From JAACEU01 sp043816165 (GTDB lineage: Bacteria; Patescibacteriota; Gracilibacteria; UBA1369; LOWO2-01-FULL-3), in assembly GCA_043816165.1 (NCBI GenBank), contig JBDRIE010000033.1, positions 11,921 to 75,920 on the forward strand: DNA of 64,000 nt, in the 5' to 3' direction. This document shows positions 34,116 to 42,556 of this stretch, in pieces (the stretch's first letter is position 1; every line of letters starts with the position of its first letter). The position numbers were made by a program, and so were the translations under genes. The notes below the pieces were generated by a model. That model searched no databases. It was not told the origin of the DNA and was given only the letters and a program-made list of their open reading frames with translations.

Positions 34116-35249
34116 ATGAAAACACACCAAATATACCTCGACAACGCGGCCGCCACCCCTATGGACCCAAAAGTACTGGAAGCCATGCTCCCATATTTCA
34201 CAGAAAAATACGGAAATCCGGAAGCATTACACACAAAAGGTAAAGAATCATTAATTGCGATCGACAATGCACGCGAAACCGTGTCCAAAATTCTCAACTG
34301 CCGAGCAAGAGAAATAATTTTTTGTGGAACAGCCACGGAAGCAAACAACCTCGCAATTTTTGGCACAGCAAGAGCAAACAAAGAAAAAGGCAATCATCTA
34401 ATTACAACAAAAATCGAACACTCTTCCGTCCGAAGACCATTTGAACAACTCGAAAAAGAAGGATTCGATGTCACATACTTGGACGTAGACAAAGAAGGAT
34501 TCGTAAATCCCGACGACATCAAAAAAGCATTAACCCCAAAAACAACTTTAGTTTCGGTAATGTATGCAAACAACGAAATAGGAACAATTGAACCAATAAA
34601 AGAAATCGGAGAAATCCTCTGTGACCACAAAGCCTACTTCCACACCGACGCCTGCCAAATCCCCGGAGCCGAGACGCTGGACACTTCCATCCTAAAAGTC
34701 GACATGATGACCTTAAACGGCTCAAAAATTTACGGACCAAAAGGAATCGGCGTCCTCTACGTGAACAAAGAAACCAAAATTGAACCAATAATCTTCGGTA
34801 GCACTCACGAATATTCACTCAGAGCCGGCACCCACAACACTCCCCTCATCGTCGGTTTCGCTTGTGCCCTCGAATTAACAACAAACACCACCAACAAAAA
34901 AATAACAAAACTCCGCGACAAATTAATCTCATCACTTCTCGAAAAAATCCCACAATCACATCTCAACGGACCAACCGATCGCAGACTCCCAAACAACATA
35001 AATATCACCATTCCGGGCATACACGCCCAAGAAATATTACTTCACTTGGACGAAGCGGGCATTTACGTCAGCACAGGTGCCGCATGCAACATGGGAAACG
35101 AAAAACCGTCCAAAACACTCGAAGCAATCGGCCTCCCCAAAAAAGAAATTCTCAGTTCCCTCCGCATCACATTAGGCAAAAACACAACTGAAGGAGACAT
35201 CAATTACGTTATCAAAACACTTCCGGAAATATATTTTAGGACTATTTAG
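34116..35249 (+). CDS. Cysteine desulfurase (NifS/IscS family)
   Basis: A PLP enzyme that takes sulfur from cysteine for Fe-S clusters or tRNA thiolation. From the ATG at 34116 it has 377 residues and begins with the family start IYLDNAAATPMDPKV. Other motifs are GNPEALHTKG, the EIIFCGTATEANNLAI region, KIEHSSVRRPFEQLE, NNEIGTIEPI, HTDACQIPG, the PLP lysine region NGSKIYGPKGIG, HEYSLRAGTHNTP and the active-site Cys in STGAACNMGNEKPS. It fits the NifS/IscS group. No scaffold gene such as iscU is adjacent. An N-terminal extension back to 34011 is possible but would cover the promoters. Confidence 0.92.
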   Translation: MKTHQIYLDNAAATPMDPKVLEAMLPYFTEKYGNPEALHTKGKESLIAIDNARETVSKILNCRAREIIFCGTATEANNLAIFGTARANKEKGNHLITTKIEHSSVRRPFEQLEKEGFDVTYLDVDKEGFVNPDDIKKALTPKTTLVSVMYANNEIGTIEPIKEIGEILCDHKAYFHTDACQIPGAETLDTSILKVDMMTLNGSKIYGPKGIGVLYVNKETKIEPIIFGSTHEYSLRAGTHNTPLIVGFACALELTTNTTNKKITKLRDKLISSLLEKIPQSHLNGPTDRRLPNNINITIPGIHAQEILLHLDEAGIYVSTGAACNMGNEKPSKTLEAIGLPKKEILSSLRITLGKNTTEGDINYVIKTLPEIYFRTI

Positions 35250-35338
35250 TGACGACGAACTAAAACCTCAGACACCGTCAACTGGTTTTCAAACTTTCCT
35301 CTTTTCAACCAAAATACTCTCTGATAATATCTTAAGCC

Positions 35339-35387
35339 CCACTAGATATTGGGGGTTACAAAGAAAAGCACCTACTAGATATAGAGC
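35339..35387 (+). promoter_or_regulatory. Tandem NrdR boxes over the nrdJ promoter
   Basis: Two 16-base sites match the NrdR consensus core C-w-A-x-A-T-A-T-w-G: box 1 at 35339-35354 (ACTAGATATTG core) and box 2 at 35372-35387 (ACTAGATATAG core). Their starts are 33 bases apart, three helical turns, as for known NrdR pairs. A promoter TTACAA, 18 bases, TATAGA (35356-35385) places its -10 inside box 2, so repressor binding would block it. nrdR itself is not in the window. The sequence from 35250 to 35338 shows nothing recognisable. Confidence 0.75.
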
Positions 35388-35465
35388 AGACCCCTCATTC
35401 CTGCGAAAAATGTCATCTAAGTAGATTTTTTCCTCTCTTTCTATTTCCCTAACTGAATTTCAATT

Positions 35466-37811
35466 ATGTCTCCAATCAAAAAAATAAAAAAAAGAAACGG
35501 TAAAGTCGCCGATTTTGACCAAGTTAAAATTACACAAGCAATATGGAACGCTGCACGATCTGTTGGAGGAACCGACAAAGACCTTTCTAAACAAATCTCA
35601 AATCAAGTTGCGGCGGTATTGGAAGTATTTTTCAAAGATGAATCAAATATTCCCAATGTAGAACAAATCCAAGACCTCGTTGAAAAAATCTTAATCGAAG
35701 GAGGACACGCAAAAACCGCTAAAGCATACATTCTTTATCGTGTAGAACACAAAAACCAAAGAAAAACTCAGGAAGACATATTAGGAGGAAAAACTACAAA
35801 ATTACCATTCTCAACAAACGCATTAAAAGTATTGGCAGGAAGATATCTGCAAAGAAATGAACAAGGAGAGGTATGTGAAAGCCCGGAAGACATGTTCAAC
35901 AGAGTAGCTACAGCACTCGCAAAAGTAGAAGAAAATTACGGAGCGGGACCGGAACAATTAAGAGACTATAAAGATAAATTCAAAAGAGTTTTAGATAATT
36001 TTGAGTTCATCCCGGCAGGAAGAACTCTCGCAAACGCCGGAGGAAAGACGCGACTCGTTGCAAATTGTATCGTTTTACACTTTGACGACAGCATGGAAGG
36101 TATTTTCGAAACACTCAAAAATGCCGCCCTACTTCAACAAGCAGGTTCAGGACTCGGATTCCCGTGGCATCTTCTTCGCCCGGCGGGATACAGAACAAAC
36201 AAAACCCAAGGAATGGCTTCAGGGCCGGTTTCTTTCATGAAAGCATATAACGAATCTTTCGGAGTCATCAAACAACAAGGTCGTCACGGAGCAAATATGG
36301 GAGTAATGAGAATCGATCATCCGGATATTTTGGAATTCATCGAAGCAAAATGGGAAGAAGGTGCACTGGTAAACTTCAACATCTCAGTTGGACTAACAGA
36401 TGAGTTCATGCAAGCAGTAAAAACAAAGTCTGAAGCTCCATGGATGTGTGTATGGAATAATAAAAAGATGAAACCGCGAAGAGTCATCAGAAATTCTCGG
36501 GGCGCTTTTGTAGAAGCTAGAGAAGAATCCATCACTGCTTCTGAATTAATGGACAAAATCATCAATGCAGCTTGGAGAAACGGAGAACCCGGCGTTCTTT
36601 TCCCGGATACAGCAAACAAATTCAATCCAATTCCTAAATTAGGTCGTCTGGAAGCCACTAATCCATGCGGAGAACAATGGCTTCACGATGGAGATGTTTG
36701 TAATTTGGGATCAATCAACCTCTCAAAATTAGTCCAAAATGGACAAATTAATGAAAGAAGACTCCGAGAAGTAACAAAAATAGCGGTCAGAATGCTCGAC
36801 AACGTAATAGATCTCACCGACTTCCCGGTAGACAAAGTAAATGCAACTTTCAGAAACAATAGAAGAGTGGGACTTGGAATAATGGGCTTCGCAGATATGC
36901 TTTACCAAATGAAAATCCCTTATGATTCAGAAGAAGGGTATGCAACAGCTGAAAAAGTAATGAGCATAGTAAACAACACAGCTCACGAAGCTTCAGAAGA
37001 ACTTGCAGCAGAAAAATCATGCTTCCCAAATTGGGACATTTCAATCTTCGCCCCAAAAGAAAAAAATATAAAAATGAGAAATTCCGCCCTAACAACAATC
37101 GCACCAACAGGATCTATCTCTATGTTGCTCGATTGTAGCTCGGGAGTAGAACCATTCTTCGCTCTCGCTTACACCAAAGAAGTAATGAGCGGTCAAAACC
37201 TCACATATATGAATCCATACCTCGAGCGTGAACTCAAACAACACGACCTTTACACCGAAGATATTATCAAAGAAATAGAAAAAACCGGATCAATCCAACA
37301 TATTGAACAAGTACCACAACACGTCAAACGTGTTTTCGTATCAGCAATGGACATCAACGCAGACGCACACATCAAAATGCAATCTGCATTCCAAAAACAC
37401 GTCGACAATTCAATAAGCAAAACAGTCAACTTCCCATACAGCGCAACTAGAGAAGACGTAAGAAAAGGTTACATCGCCGCTTGGGAAATGGGACTAAAAG
37501 GATGCACAGTATATAGAGACGGAAGTCGTGAAGAACAAGTATTAAATATCAGCAAAGACGTAAAGGAAAAGAAAAAAGAAGAAGTAACAATCACTTCTCA
37601 AACAGAAAAATCAACTTTCGAAGAAGTCATCCCACCTCCGGTCACAGAAGAAAGTTCAGCAAGTGGACTCACACAAGAAAGAGAACACATGTCATTAAAC
37701 AAAAAAGAGATCATAGCCAGCAAAAAATGCCCTGAATGCTCATCCCCTATCCAAATAGCTGAGGGCTGCATGTTATGTCTCGCCTGCGGATTCTCGGCAT
37801 GCTCAGTTTAA
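35466..37811 (+). CDS. nrdJ: Adenosylcobalamin-dependent (class II) ribonucleotide reductase
   Basis: Reduces ribonucleotides to deoxyribonucleotides using a B12 radical, without need for oxygen. The 781-residue protein begins with an ATP-cone (KKRNGKVADFDQVKITQAIWNAA in part). The catalytic barrel has GRTLANAG, the first active Cys in VANCIVLHFDDS, GSGLGFPWHLLRPAG, NPCGEQWLHDGDVCNLGSINLSKL with the radical Cys and Glu, and the second redox Cys in LDCSSGVEPFFA. The end is a zinc ribbon (CPECSSPI...CLACGFSAC). The full set of motifs is intact. NrdR boxes upstream indicate repression by the dATP-sensing regulator. Cobalamin uptake genes are not in the window. Confidence 0.95.
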   Translation: MSPIKKIKKRNGKVADFDQVKITQAIWNAARSVGGTDKDLSKQISNQVAAVLEVFFKDESNIPNVEQIQDLVEKILIEGGHAKTAKAYILYRVEHKNQRKTQEDILGGKTTKLPFSTNALKVLAGRYLQRNEQGEVCESPEDMFNRVATALAKVEENYGAGPEQLRDYKDKFKRVLDNFEFIPAGRTLANAGGKTRLVANCIVLHFDDSMEGIFETLKNAALLQQAGSGLGFPWHLLRPAGYRTNKTQGMASGPVSFMKAYNESFGVIKQQGRHGANMGVMRIDHPDILEFIEAKWEEGALVNFNISVGLTDEFMQAVKTKSEAPWMCVWNNKKMKPRRVIRNSRGAFVEAREESITASELMDKIINAAWRNGEPGVLFPDTANKFNPIPKLGRLEATNPCGEQWLHDGDVCNLGSINLSKLVQNGQINERRLREVTKIAVRMLDNVIDLTDFPVDKVNATFRNNRRVGLGIMGFADMLYQMKIPYDSEEGYATAEKVMSIVNNTAHEASEELAAEKSCFPNWDISIFAPKEKNIKMRNSALTTIAPTGSISMLLDCSSGVEPFFALAYTKEVMSGQNLTYMNPYLERELKQHDLYTEDIIKEIEKTGSIQHIEQVPQHVKRVFVSAMDINADAHIKMQSAFQKHVDNSISKTVNFPYSATREDVRKGYIAAWEMGLKGCTVYRDGSREEQVLNISKDVKEKKKEEVTITSQTEKSTFEEVIPPPVTEESSASGLTQEREHMSLNKKEIIASKKCPECSSPIQIAEGCMLCLACGFSACSV

Positions 37812-37840
37812 TTGACTTATAAGAACAAATATCGTAAAAT
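37812..37840 (+). promoter_or_regulatory. Promoter of the 851-residue unknown gene
   Basis: TTGACT, 17 bases, TAAAAT directly after the nrdJ stop. The predicted leader is about 40 bases. Confidence 0.6.
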
Positions 37841-37886
37841 CAAAGCCCTCTAAATAATAATGGGAGCTTTTATTTAAGCCAAACAA

Positions 37887-40442
37887 ATGCAAAATCTTGC
37901 TGAACAGATAGACCAAATCGAAGACGTCGACAAAAACGAGGAGCCCCAACCCATGCGGACAACTCTCGACAAAAACAAACTTACTCCAAAAGAAGTAAAA
38001 GATTTACAAGACGAAAAAACTACAATGCCAAAGCTTGTTCGCCAAAGAAACCAACTCGAACAATCTGCAAAAGCTGAAATACAAGGACTACTTAACACAA
38101 ACAATAGTAAAGATGTCATTGACCTTGGCGATTACAAAGACCTCAAACAAGAGCTCTCGGACCTAGAAAGGGAAATAACTGCAACAGATAGTCCGGAAAA
38201 AATGAAAGAACTCCTCGACAGAATCCGAGACATACCACGCAGACAACAACAAAAAAAAGCCAATCAACAAAAACAAGAAGCCTCAGAAAAAGAAGAACTA
38301 GATGAAAACGATCCTCGCCTAAAAGAATTAAAAGATAAGTTCACAAAAATTTGTAGAGACAACGAGCACCTCATCGGAGGTGGAGATGTAAATGGATACA
38401 TAAAATGGTTCGAAAACGAACTAAGAAAAAAACCAACAATCGCCCACGGAAAAGAAGTAATCGACCAGCTTGAAGGAAAAAGAGTCTACGACAATGAAGG
38501 ACTCGCACCCCGAAGAAAAATCTACAACGAACTCGAACAAGCATTCAAAAAATACGGAATCGGCTCCCCTCTCAAGTCTCCCTTCATCAAACAAGAAGGA
38601 TTACAGGAAAGAAAAGACTTCCTCCAAGGAATCAAACAAGCAGAAACAGAAGTAAAAAGAGTAAACGATTCGTTCTGGTCACCAAAAGCAAAAAAGTCAT
38701 CAATGCAAGAAGTATTAATGGCAAAAAACCCTGGCGAGCAACAAGACATCACCAAAAAAATCAAAAAAATCAACACCATCGAATCAGAAGGTTTCATCTA
38801 CATGAGAAACACAATGAATGTAGGAGGGACAACAGTACGAAAAATGAGTGACGCGTCAATTGGCGCATTCCTCCTAGGTCTAAAAGGTGAAGGAAGTATA
38901 AAAAAACGACTCGAATATGTAACCGGTAATGGAAAATATTCAAACGGAATTAAAGAAGCCGTAGAAAATGAAGCCTCGCTTTATGGAAAAGAATTGAAAC
39001 CAGAAGTAGCAAAACTTTTTGGAATCACAAACGGACTAGAAGGAATCTACAAAGACAACCCTGAAGGATTCAAACTTGCGGTAAAAAGTTTTGAAAAACT
39101 GGATTTCATGAAAAAAATTCAAGCCCTAAAAGAACACAAAAAAATAGTAGAGAAATCCGAAAACAAAGAAGAACTCGAGAAAAAATTAAAAGTAATGCAA
39201 GCCCACACAGAAATAGATGAATCAGCAAGAAAAAAAGACATCGCCGCCTGCACTCAAAAAACATATAAAGATTGGTTCTCTGACAAAGACAATTACAAGA
39301 ATCCGAAAAACAACAAACCCGGAGATCTGAAAACGTTAAAAAAATTCGTAGACATCCTGACAAGCGACACGATTAATAAAAAGTCTCACAACCTCGCATA
39401 TTACGCAGCAGGCAGAAAAGGATTCAAATATTTACTCAAAGAAACTGAAAAAAATGATCCGAAATTTGATAAAGCGACACAGAAAAAATGGCAAAGCGAT
39501 TACGACAGCAAAGGATGGACAGACAAAACCAAAGTGTACGACAAATTAAAAATCATTCACAAAAAATCGGAAAATGAAAAAACAAAAGCTAAATTCCTGG
39601 AAGCGGCAAACGACAACAACGACACCAAAGAAACCAAAGAAAAATTAACACTCGAACAAACCATTGCCTCTGCGCTACAACTCCTTGCCGACGATCAACC
39701 GGAAGAAGCAAAAAAGAAATTAAACTCATATGTAGAGAACCTTCCTGATGGCGACCCGGTCCCAAGAGAAATTTGGAATTTGATGAAACTCGCAAACAAA
39801 GAATCTAAGGAAAAAGGAGAAGGGGAGAAACTTGCAGACACAGAAGAAAAACGAATTGAAGAAGATGTAAAAACAATTGCAAGATCAGATGGAAAAATAA
39901 AAGACAGAATCGAGGAACAAAATCTAACAACTCTCAATCTCGAAGGAACGAAACAAAGTGAGAACAGACACGAAAAAACAGTTTCAGGGCAAGACAGAGC
40001 CAAAAAAGAATCAATGTCTCGCGCACAAGGAGACAAACTCGAAAAAGATCTGACAGAAGATTTCTACAAACAAACCGATGACAAACACACCCTAAACAAA
40101 GAAGGAACAGGTGAAAAAATGTCAGAGATTAAATTTGATGGAGTCGATATGACAGATGAAAAACGACAAAAATTAAAAGACGACACTCGAAAACATGAAA
40201 CACAAATCTTCGACAAAACCGGATTCACTCACATCGACATGAAAGACAAAACCGGCAAAAAAATCTCAGCTGAACAAGCTGGAAAAAAACAAGAAGTTCA
40301 ACTGGAACAACTCGAAGACGACCTTGCGAACGAAGCCCTCAAAAAAGAAGAGAAACGATCCGGGAAAAATGACAAATCAGCATTCAACCTAAACGCCCGT
40401 ATGGCCGCAAACAGAAAAGCAAAAGATCTCCTGAACAAATAA
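37887..40442 (+). CDS. Large charged helical protein of unknown function
   Basis: 851 residues, no signal peptide and no membrane segment, very rich in Lys and Glu. Residues 1 to about 150 and 600-851 are low-complexity charged helix (for example RRQQQKKANQQKQEASEKEELDEN in part). The middle, about 150-600, has a more globular look, with NVGGTTVRKMSDASIGAFLLGLKGEGS and GITNGLEGIYKDNPEGFKLAVKSFEKL, possibly a folded all-helical domain. No catalytic motif is recognised. It has its own consensus-like promoter after nrdJ. Size and cytoplasmic location suggest a scaffold or a protein-protein hub. That is a guess. Confidence 0.6.
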   Translation: MQNLAEQIDQIEDVDKNEEPQPMRTTLDKNKLTPKEVKDLQDEKTTMPKLVRQRNQLEQSAKAEIQGLLNTNNSKDVIDLGDYKDLKQELSDLEREITATDSPEKMKELLDRIRDIPRRQQQKKANQQKQEASEKEELDENDPRLKELKDKFTKICRDNEHLIGGGDVNGYIKWFENELRKKPTIAHGKEVIDQLEGKRVYDNEGLAPRRKIYNELEQAFKKYGIGSPLKSPFIKQEGLQERKDFLQGIKQAETEVKRVNDSFWSPKAKKSSMQEVLMAKNPGEQQDITKKIKKINTIESEGFIYMRNTMNVGGTTVRKMSDASIGAFLLGLKGEGSIKKRLEYVTGNGKYSNGIKEAVENEASLYGKELKPEVAKLFGITNGLEGIYKDNPEGFKLAVKSFEKLDFMKKIQALKEHKKIVEKSENKEELEKKLKVMQAHTEIDESARKKDIAACTQKTYKDWFSDKDNYKNPKNNKPGDLKTLKKFVDILTSDTINKKSHNLAYYAAGRKGFKYLLKETEKNDPKFDKATQKKWQSDYDSKGWTDKTKVYDKLKIIHKKSENEKTKAKFLEAANDNNDTKETKEKLTLEQTIASALQLLADDQPEEAKKKLNSYVENLPDGDPVPREIWNLMKLANKESKEKGEGEKLADTEEKRIEEDVKTIARSDGKIKDRIEEQNLTTLNLEGTKQSENRHEKTVSGQDRAKKESMSRAQGDKLEKDLTEDFYKQTDDKHTLNKEGTGEKMSEIKFDGVDMTDEKRQKLKDDTRKHETQIFDKTGFTHIDMKDKTGKKISAEQAGKKQEVQLEQLEDDLANEALKKEEKRSGKNDKSAFNLNARMAANRKAKDLLNK

Positions 40443-40495
40443 ACACATTCACATGAAAGATTGAGGAGATAAAGCGAACGTGTTAACCTTCGACC

Positions 40496-41023
40496 ATGAT
40501 CCTAGGTATTATTACAATTATTGTTGTTATCCTTGTAATCATTTTCCTATTCACTGGTTTTTACATAATGATTTTTGGAGGAGGACCATTCATCCCCACC
40601 CCAATGCCTTCCGTCCACGAAGTCCTCAAACATGCAAAAATAAAAAAAGGAGACAAAGTTTATGACATCGGAGCCGGCGACGGAAGATTTGTCCATTTCG
40701 CTGCAAAAGATTACAAAGCCAACGCTGTCGGATTCGAATTAGACCCATTCGTTTTCTTTTTAGCGAAACTCAGACAGTGGATCTGGGGATGGAAAGGAAA
40801 AATAATAAGAGGAAATTTCCTAAAACAAAACATCTCTGATGCAGATGTTGTTATCTGCTTCATGATGCCAAAATCTCTAAAGATATATCAGAAGAAATTC
40901 AAGAAAGAATTAAAAAAAGGAGCCAAAATTATTTCATACACTTTCAAAGTAGGAACTTTAAAACCGGCGAAAGTCATTCCGAAGAGGGGGAAGATAAACA
41001 AAATTTTGATATACAAAATTTAG
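40496..41023 (+). CDS. Membrane-anchored SAM-dependent methyltransferase-like protein
   Basis: 175 residues. One N-terminal membrane segment (about 2-27, ILGIITIIVVILVIIFLFTGFYIM) is followed by a class I methyltransferase core: DKVYDIGAGDGRFVHFAAK is motif I, NAVGFELDPF the post-I acidic residue, and DADVVICFMMP the motif IV region. The substrate-binding end is short. Such single-helix methyltransferases are common in CPR genomes and their substrate is unknown. The last 50 bases overlap the end of the convergent comEC gene. Confidence 0.8.
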   Translation: MILGIITIIVVILVIIFLFTGFYIMIFGGGPFIPTPMPSVHEVLKHAKIKKGDKVYDIGAGDGRFVHFAAKDYKANAVGFELDPFVFFLAKLRQWIWGWKGKIIRGNFLKQNISDADVVICFMMPKSLKIYQKKFKKELKKGAKIISYTFKVGTLKPAKVIPKRGKINKILIYKI

Positions 41024-42431
41024 CTAACAAAAAATAATAAACAGCTCCTATCCCCCACGTCCATTTCATTTCCAAAGAAGCAAATTCAAGCGAAGCAAAT
41101 ATTTCAACAAAGAATATTATTATTTCCAAAATTAAATATCCAAAAAATCCAAATATTTTTCCAAAAAACACAGCAACAAATCCAAACATCATCGCAAAAG
41201 GTATCAAAGGCAAAACAAACAAGTTCGCAATCGGTGAAATAATAGAAAACCTCTCAAAATTCAAAATAATTATAGGAACAACTGTAATCTGAGCAGATAA
41301 AGTTAATTGCAAAGCTTCACGAATCCCTAAAATCTTTGGAACTCTTTTCAAATACCGACCTAAACTCTCAGAAAAAAGCACAATCCCAAAAGTCGCCAAA
41401 AAAGAGAGCTGGAAACCAACATCATAAACAAGAATTTTTGGATTCCACATATTCATAAAAAAAGCAGAAGCGAACAAGCTCAAAAATACAAAATATTGCC
41501 TTCCAAAATACAAAGCAATAAGCGAAATTCCACCCATAATCCCCGCCCGAACCACACTCGCACTAGCCCCCACCAAAATCACAAACAAAAAAATGAAAAA
41601 TATCGACAACACCACCCTAACCTTCCTCGTAAAAAAACTAAATATTCCACTAATGACCACAACAACCAGAGCAACATTGTATCCGCTCACAGCAATAATA
41701 TGAGTAAGGCCAGTCATATTAAAACTATTCATCAAATCCTCACTAATACCCTTGCGGCTACCCAAAATAAGTCCAGCCATAAAACCTCCATACGGCTCCG
41801 TAAAAATTTTGTTCAATTTTCCCTCAAAAATTCGCTTCAAATTGAAAATAGAGCCATAAAGCATACCCCCACTCCCATCAGAAATTTTCTCAATATTTGC
41901 CCTATAAACCACACTATAAATGGAATACCTACTCAAATATTTGTCATATGCAAAATCCTCAATAGCCTCCGGCTCCTCTATTGTCCCCGAAACCCTCAAA
42001 CAATCGCCATAACTGTAAATTGGATATTTACTCCCATTTACAAGCACTCTCCCACCCACCTTCACCCATTTTTCGTCTAAGTTAAGCCGCTCGACCTCTA
42101 CTACATATTTCGCCTTATCCACCCTAATATCAGCTTCCTCAACCACGCACCCCTCAAATTCATACCATCCTTCAAAATTCCGCACATGCCCTTCCCCACC
42201 TTCAAATGAATAGGCAAATCGCCAAAAACCCAATAACACAAACAAAATTCCAAAGACTATCAATTTCACAAATCTCACCTTAAAAATAAGAACAAACGTC
42301 CTAACGGCAAAAACCCACATCACAAAAACAATAAACCCCTTCTTAACCTCCTCCTCCAAGTAATACTCCCCAAAAACAATCCCAAACATAAAACAAACCA
42401 CCAAAAATAAGAACCAATCGCTTTTATTCAT
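40974..42431 (-). CDS. comEC: ComEC/Rec2 DNA-uptake channel, short form
   Basis: ComEC forms the inner-membrane channel for single-stranded DNA in natural transformation. The 485-residue protein has the N-terminal membrane segments, an OB-fold-like exported domain (about residues 75-165, with GGRVLVNGSKYPIYSYGDCLRVSGTIEEP in part) and the Competence domain with the signature MTGLTHIIAVSGYNVAL and GASASVVRAGIMGGISLIAL. The C-terminal metallo-beta-lactamase-like domain of full ComEC (about 750 residues) is missing, as in some CPR members. With the pilus operon at 1-2139 it points to DNA uptake. Its 3' end overlaps the methyltransferase gene by 50 bases, tail to tail. Confidence 0.9.
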   Translation of the reverse strand: MNKSDWFLFLVVCFMFGIVFGEYYLEEEVKKGFIVFVMWVFAVRTFVLIFKVRFVKLIVFGILFVLLGFWRFAYSFEGGEGHVRNFEGWYEFEGCVVEEADIRVDKAKYVVEVERLNLDEKWVKVGGRVLVNGSKYPIYSYGDCLRVSGTIEEPEAIEDFAYDKYLSRYSIYSVVYRANIEKISDGSGGMLYGSIFNLKRIFEGKLNKIFTEPYGGFMAGLILGSRKGISEDLMNSFNMTGLTHIIAVSGYNVALVVVVISGIFSFFTRKVRVVLSIFFIFLFVILVGASASVVRAGIMGGISLIALYFGRQYFVFLSLFASAFFMNMWNPKILVYDVGFQLSFLATFGIVLFSESLGRYLKRVPKILGIREALQLTLSAQITVVPIIILNFERFSIISPIANLFVLPLIPFAMMFGFVAVFFGKIFGFFGYLILEIIIFFVEIFASLEFASLEMKWTWGIGAVYYFLLAKFCISKFCLSSPSSE

Positions 42432-42500
42432 ACAAAAACCCTACCCCATAAACTTAAAAAAAACTTAAAAAAATTCTAAAATCTCTAACTTAAAGTTAAA

Positions 42501-42529
42501 TTGAAAAAACCATCAAAAACCAGTAACAT
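42501..42529 (+). promoter_or_regulatory. Promoter of the cell-wall operon
   Basis: TTGAAA, 17 bases, TAACAT, ending 27 bases before the ATG of the SLH-CAP gene. It lies in the AT-rich gap between the divergent comEC and this operon. Confidence 0.5.
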
Positions 42530-42556
42530 TAGCAAGTCTCATAAAACCTATGAAAA

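Noticed and set aside
37842..37875. Hairpin AAAGCCCTC...GGGAGCTTT before the 851-residue gene as a terminator
   Set aside because: The stem has mismatches, and it would lie in the leader of the gene it precedes; too weak to call.
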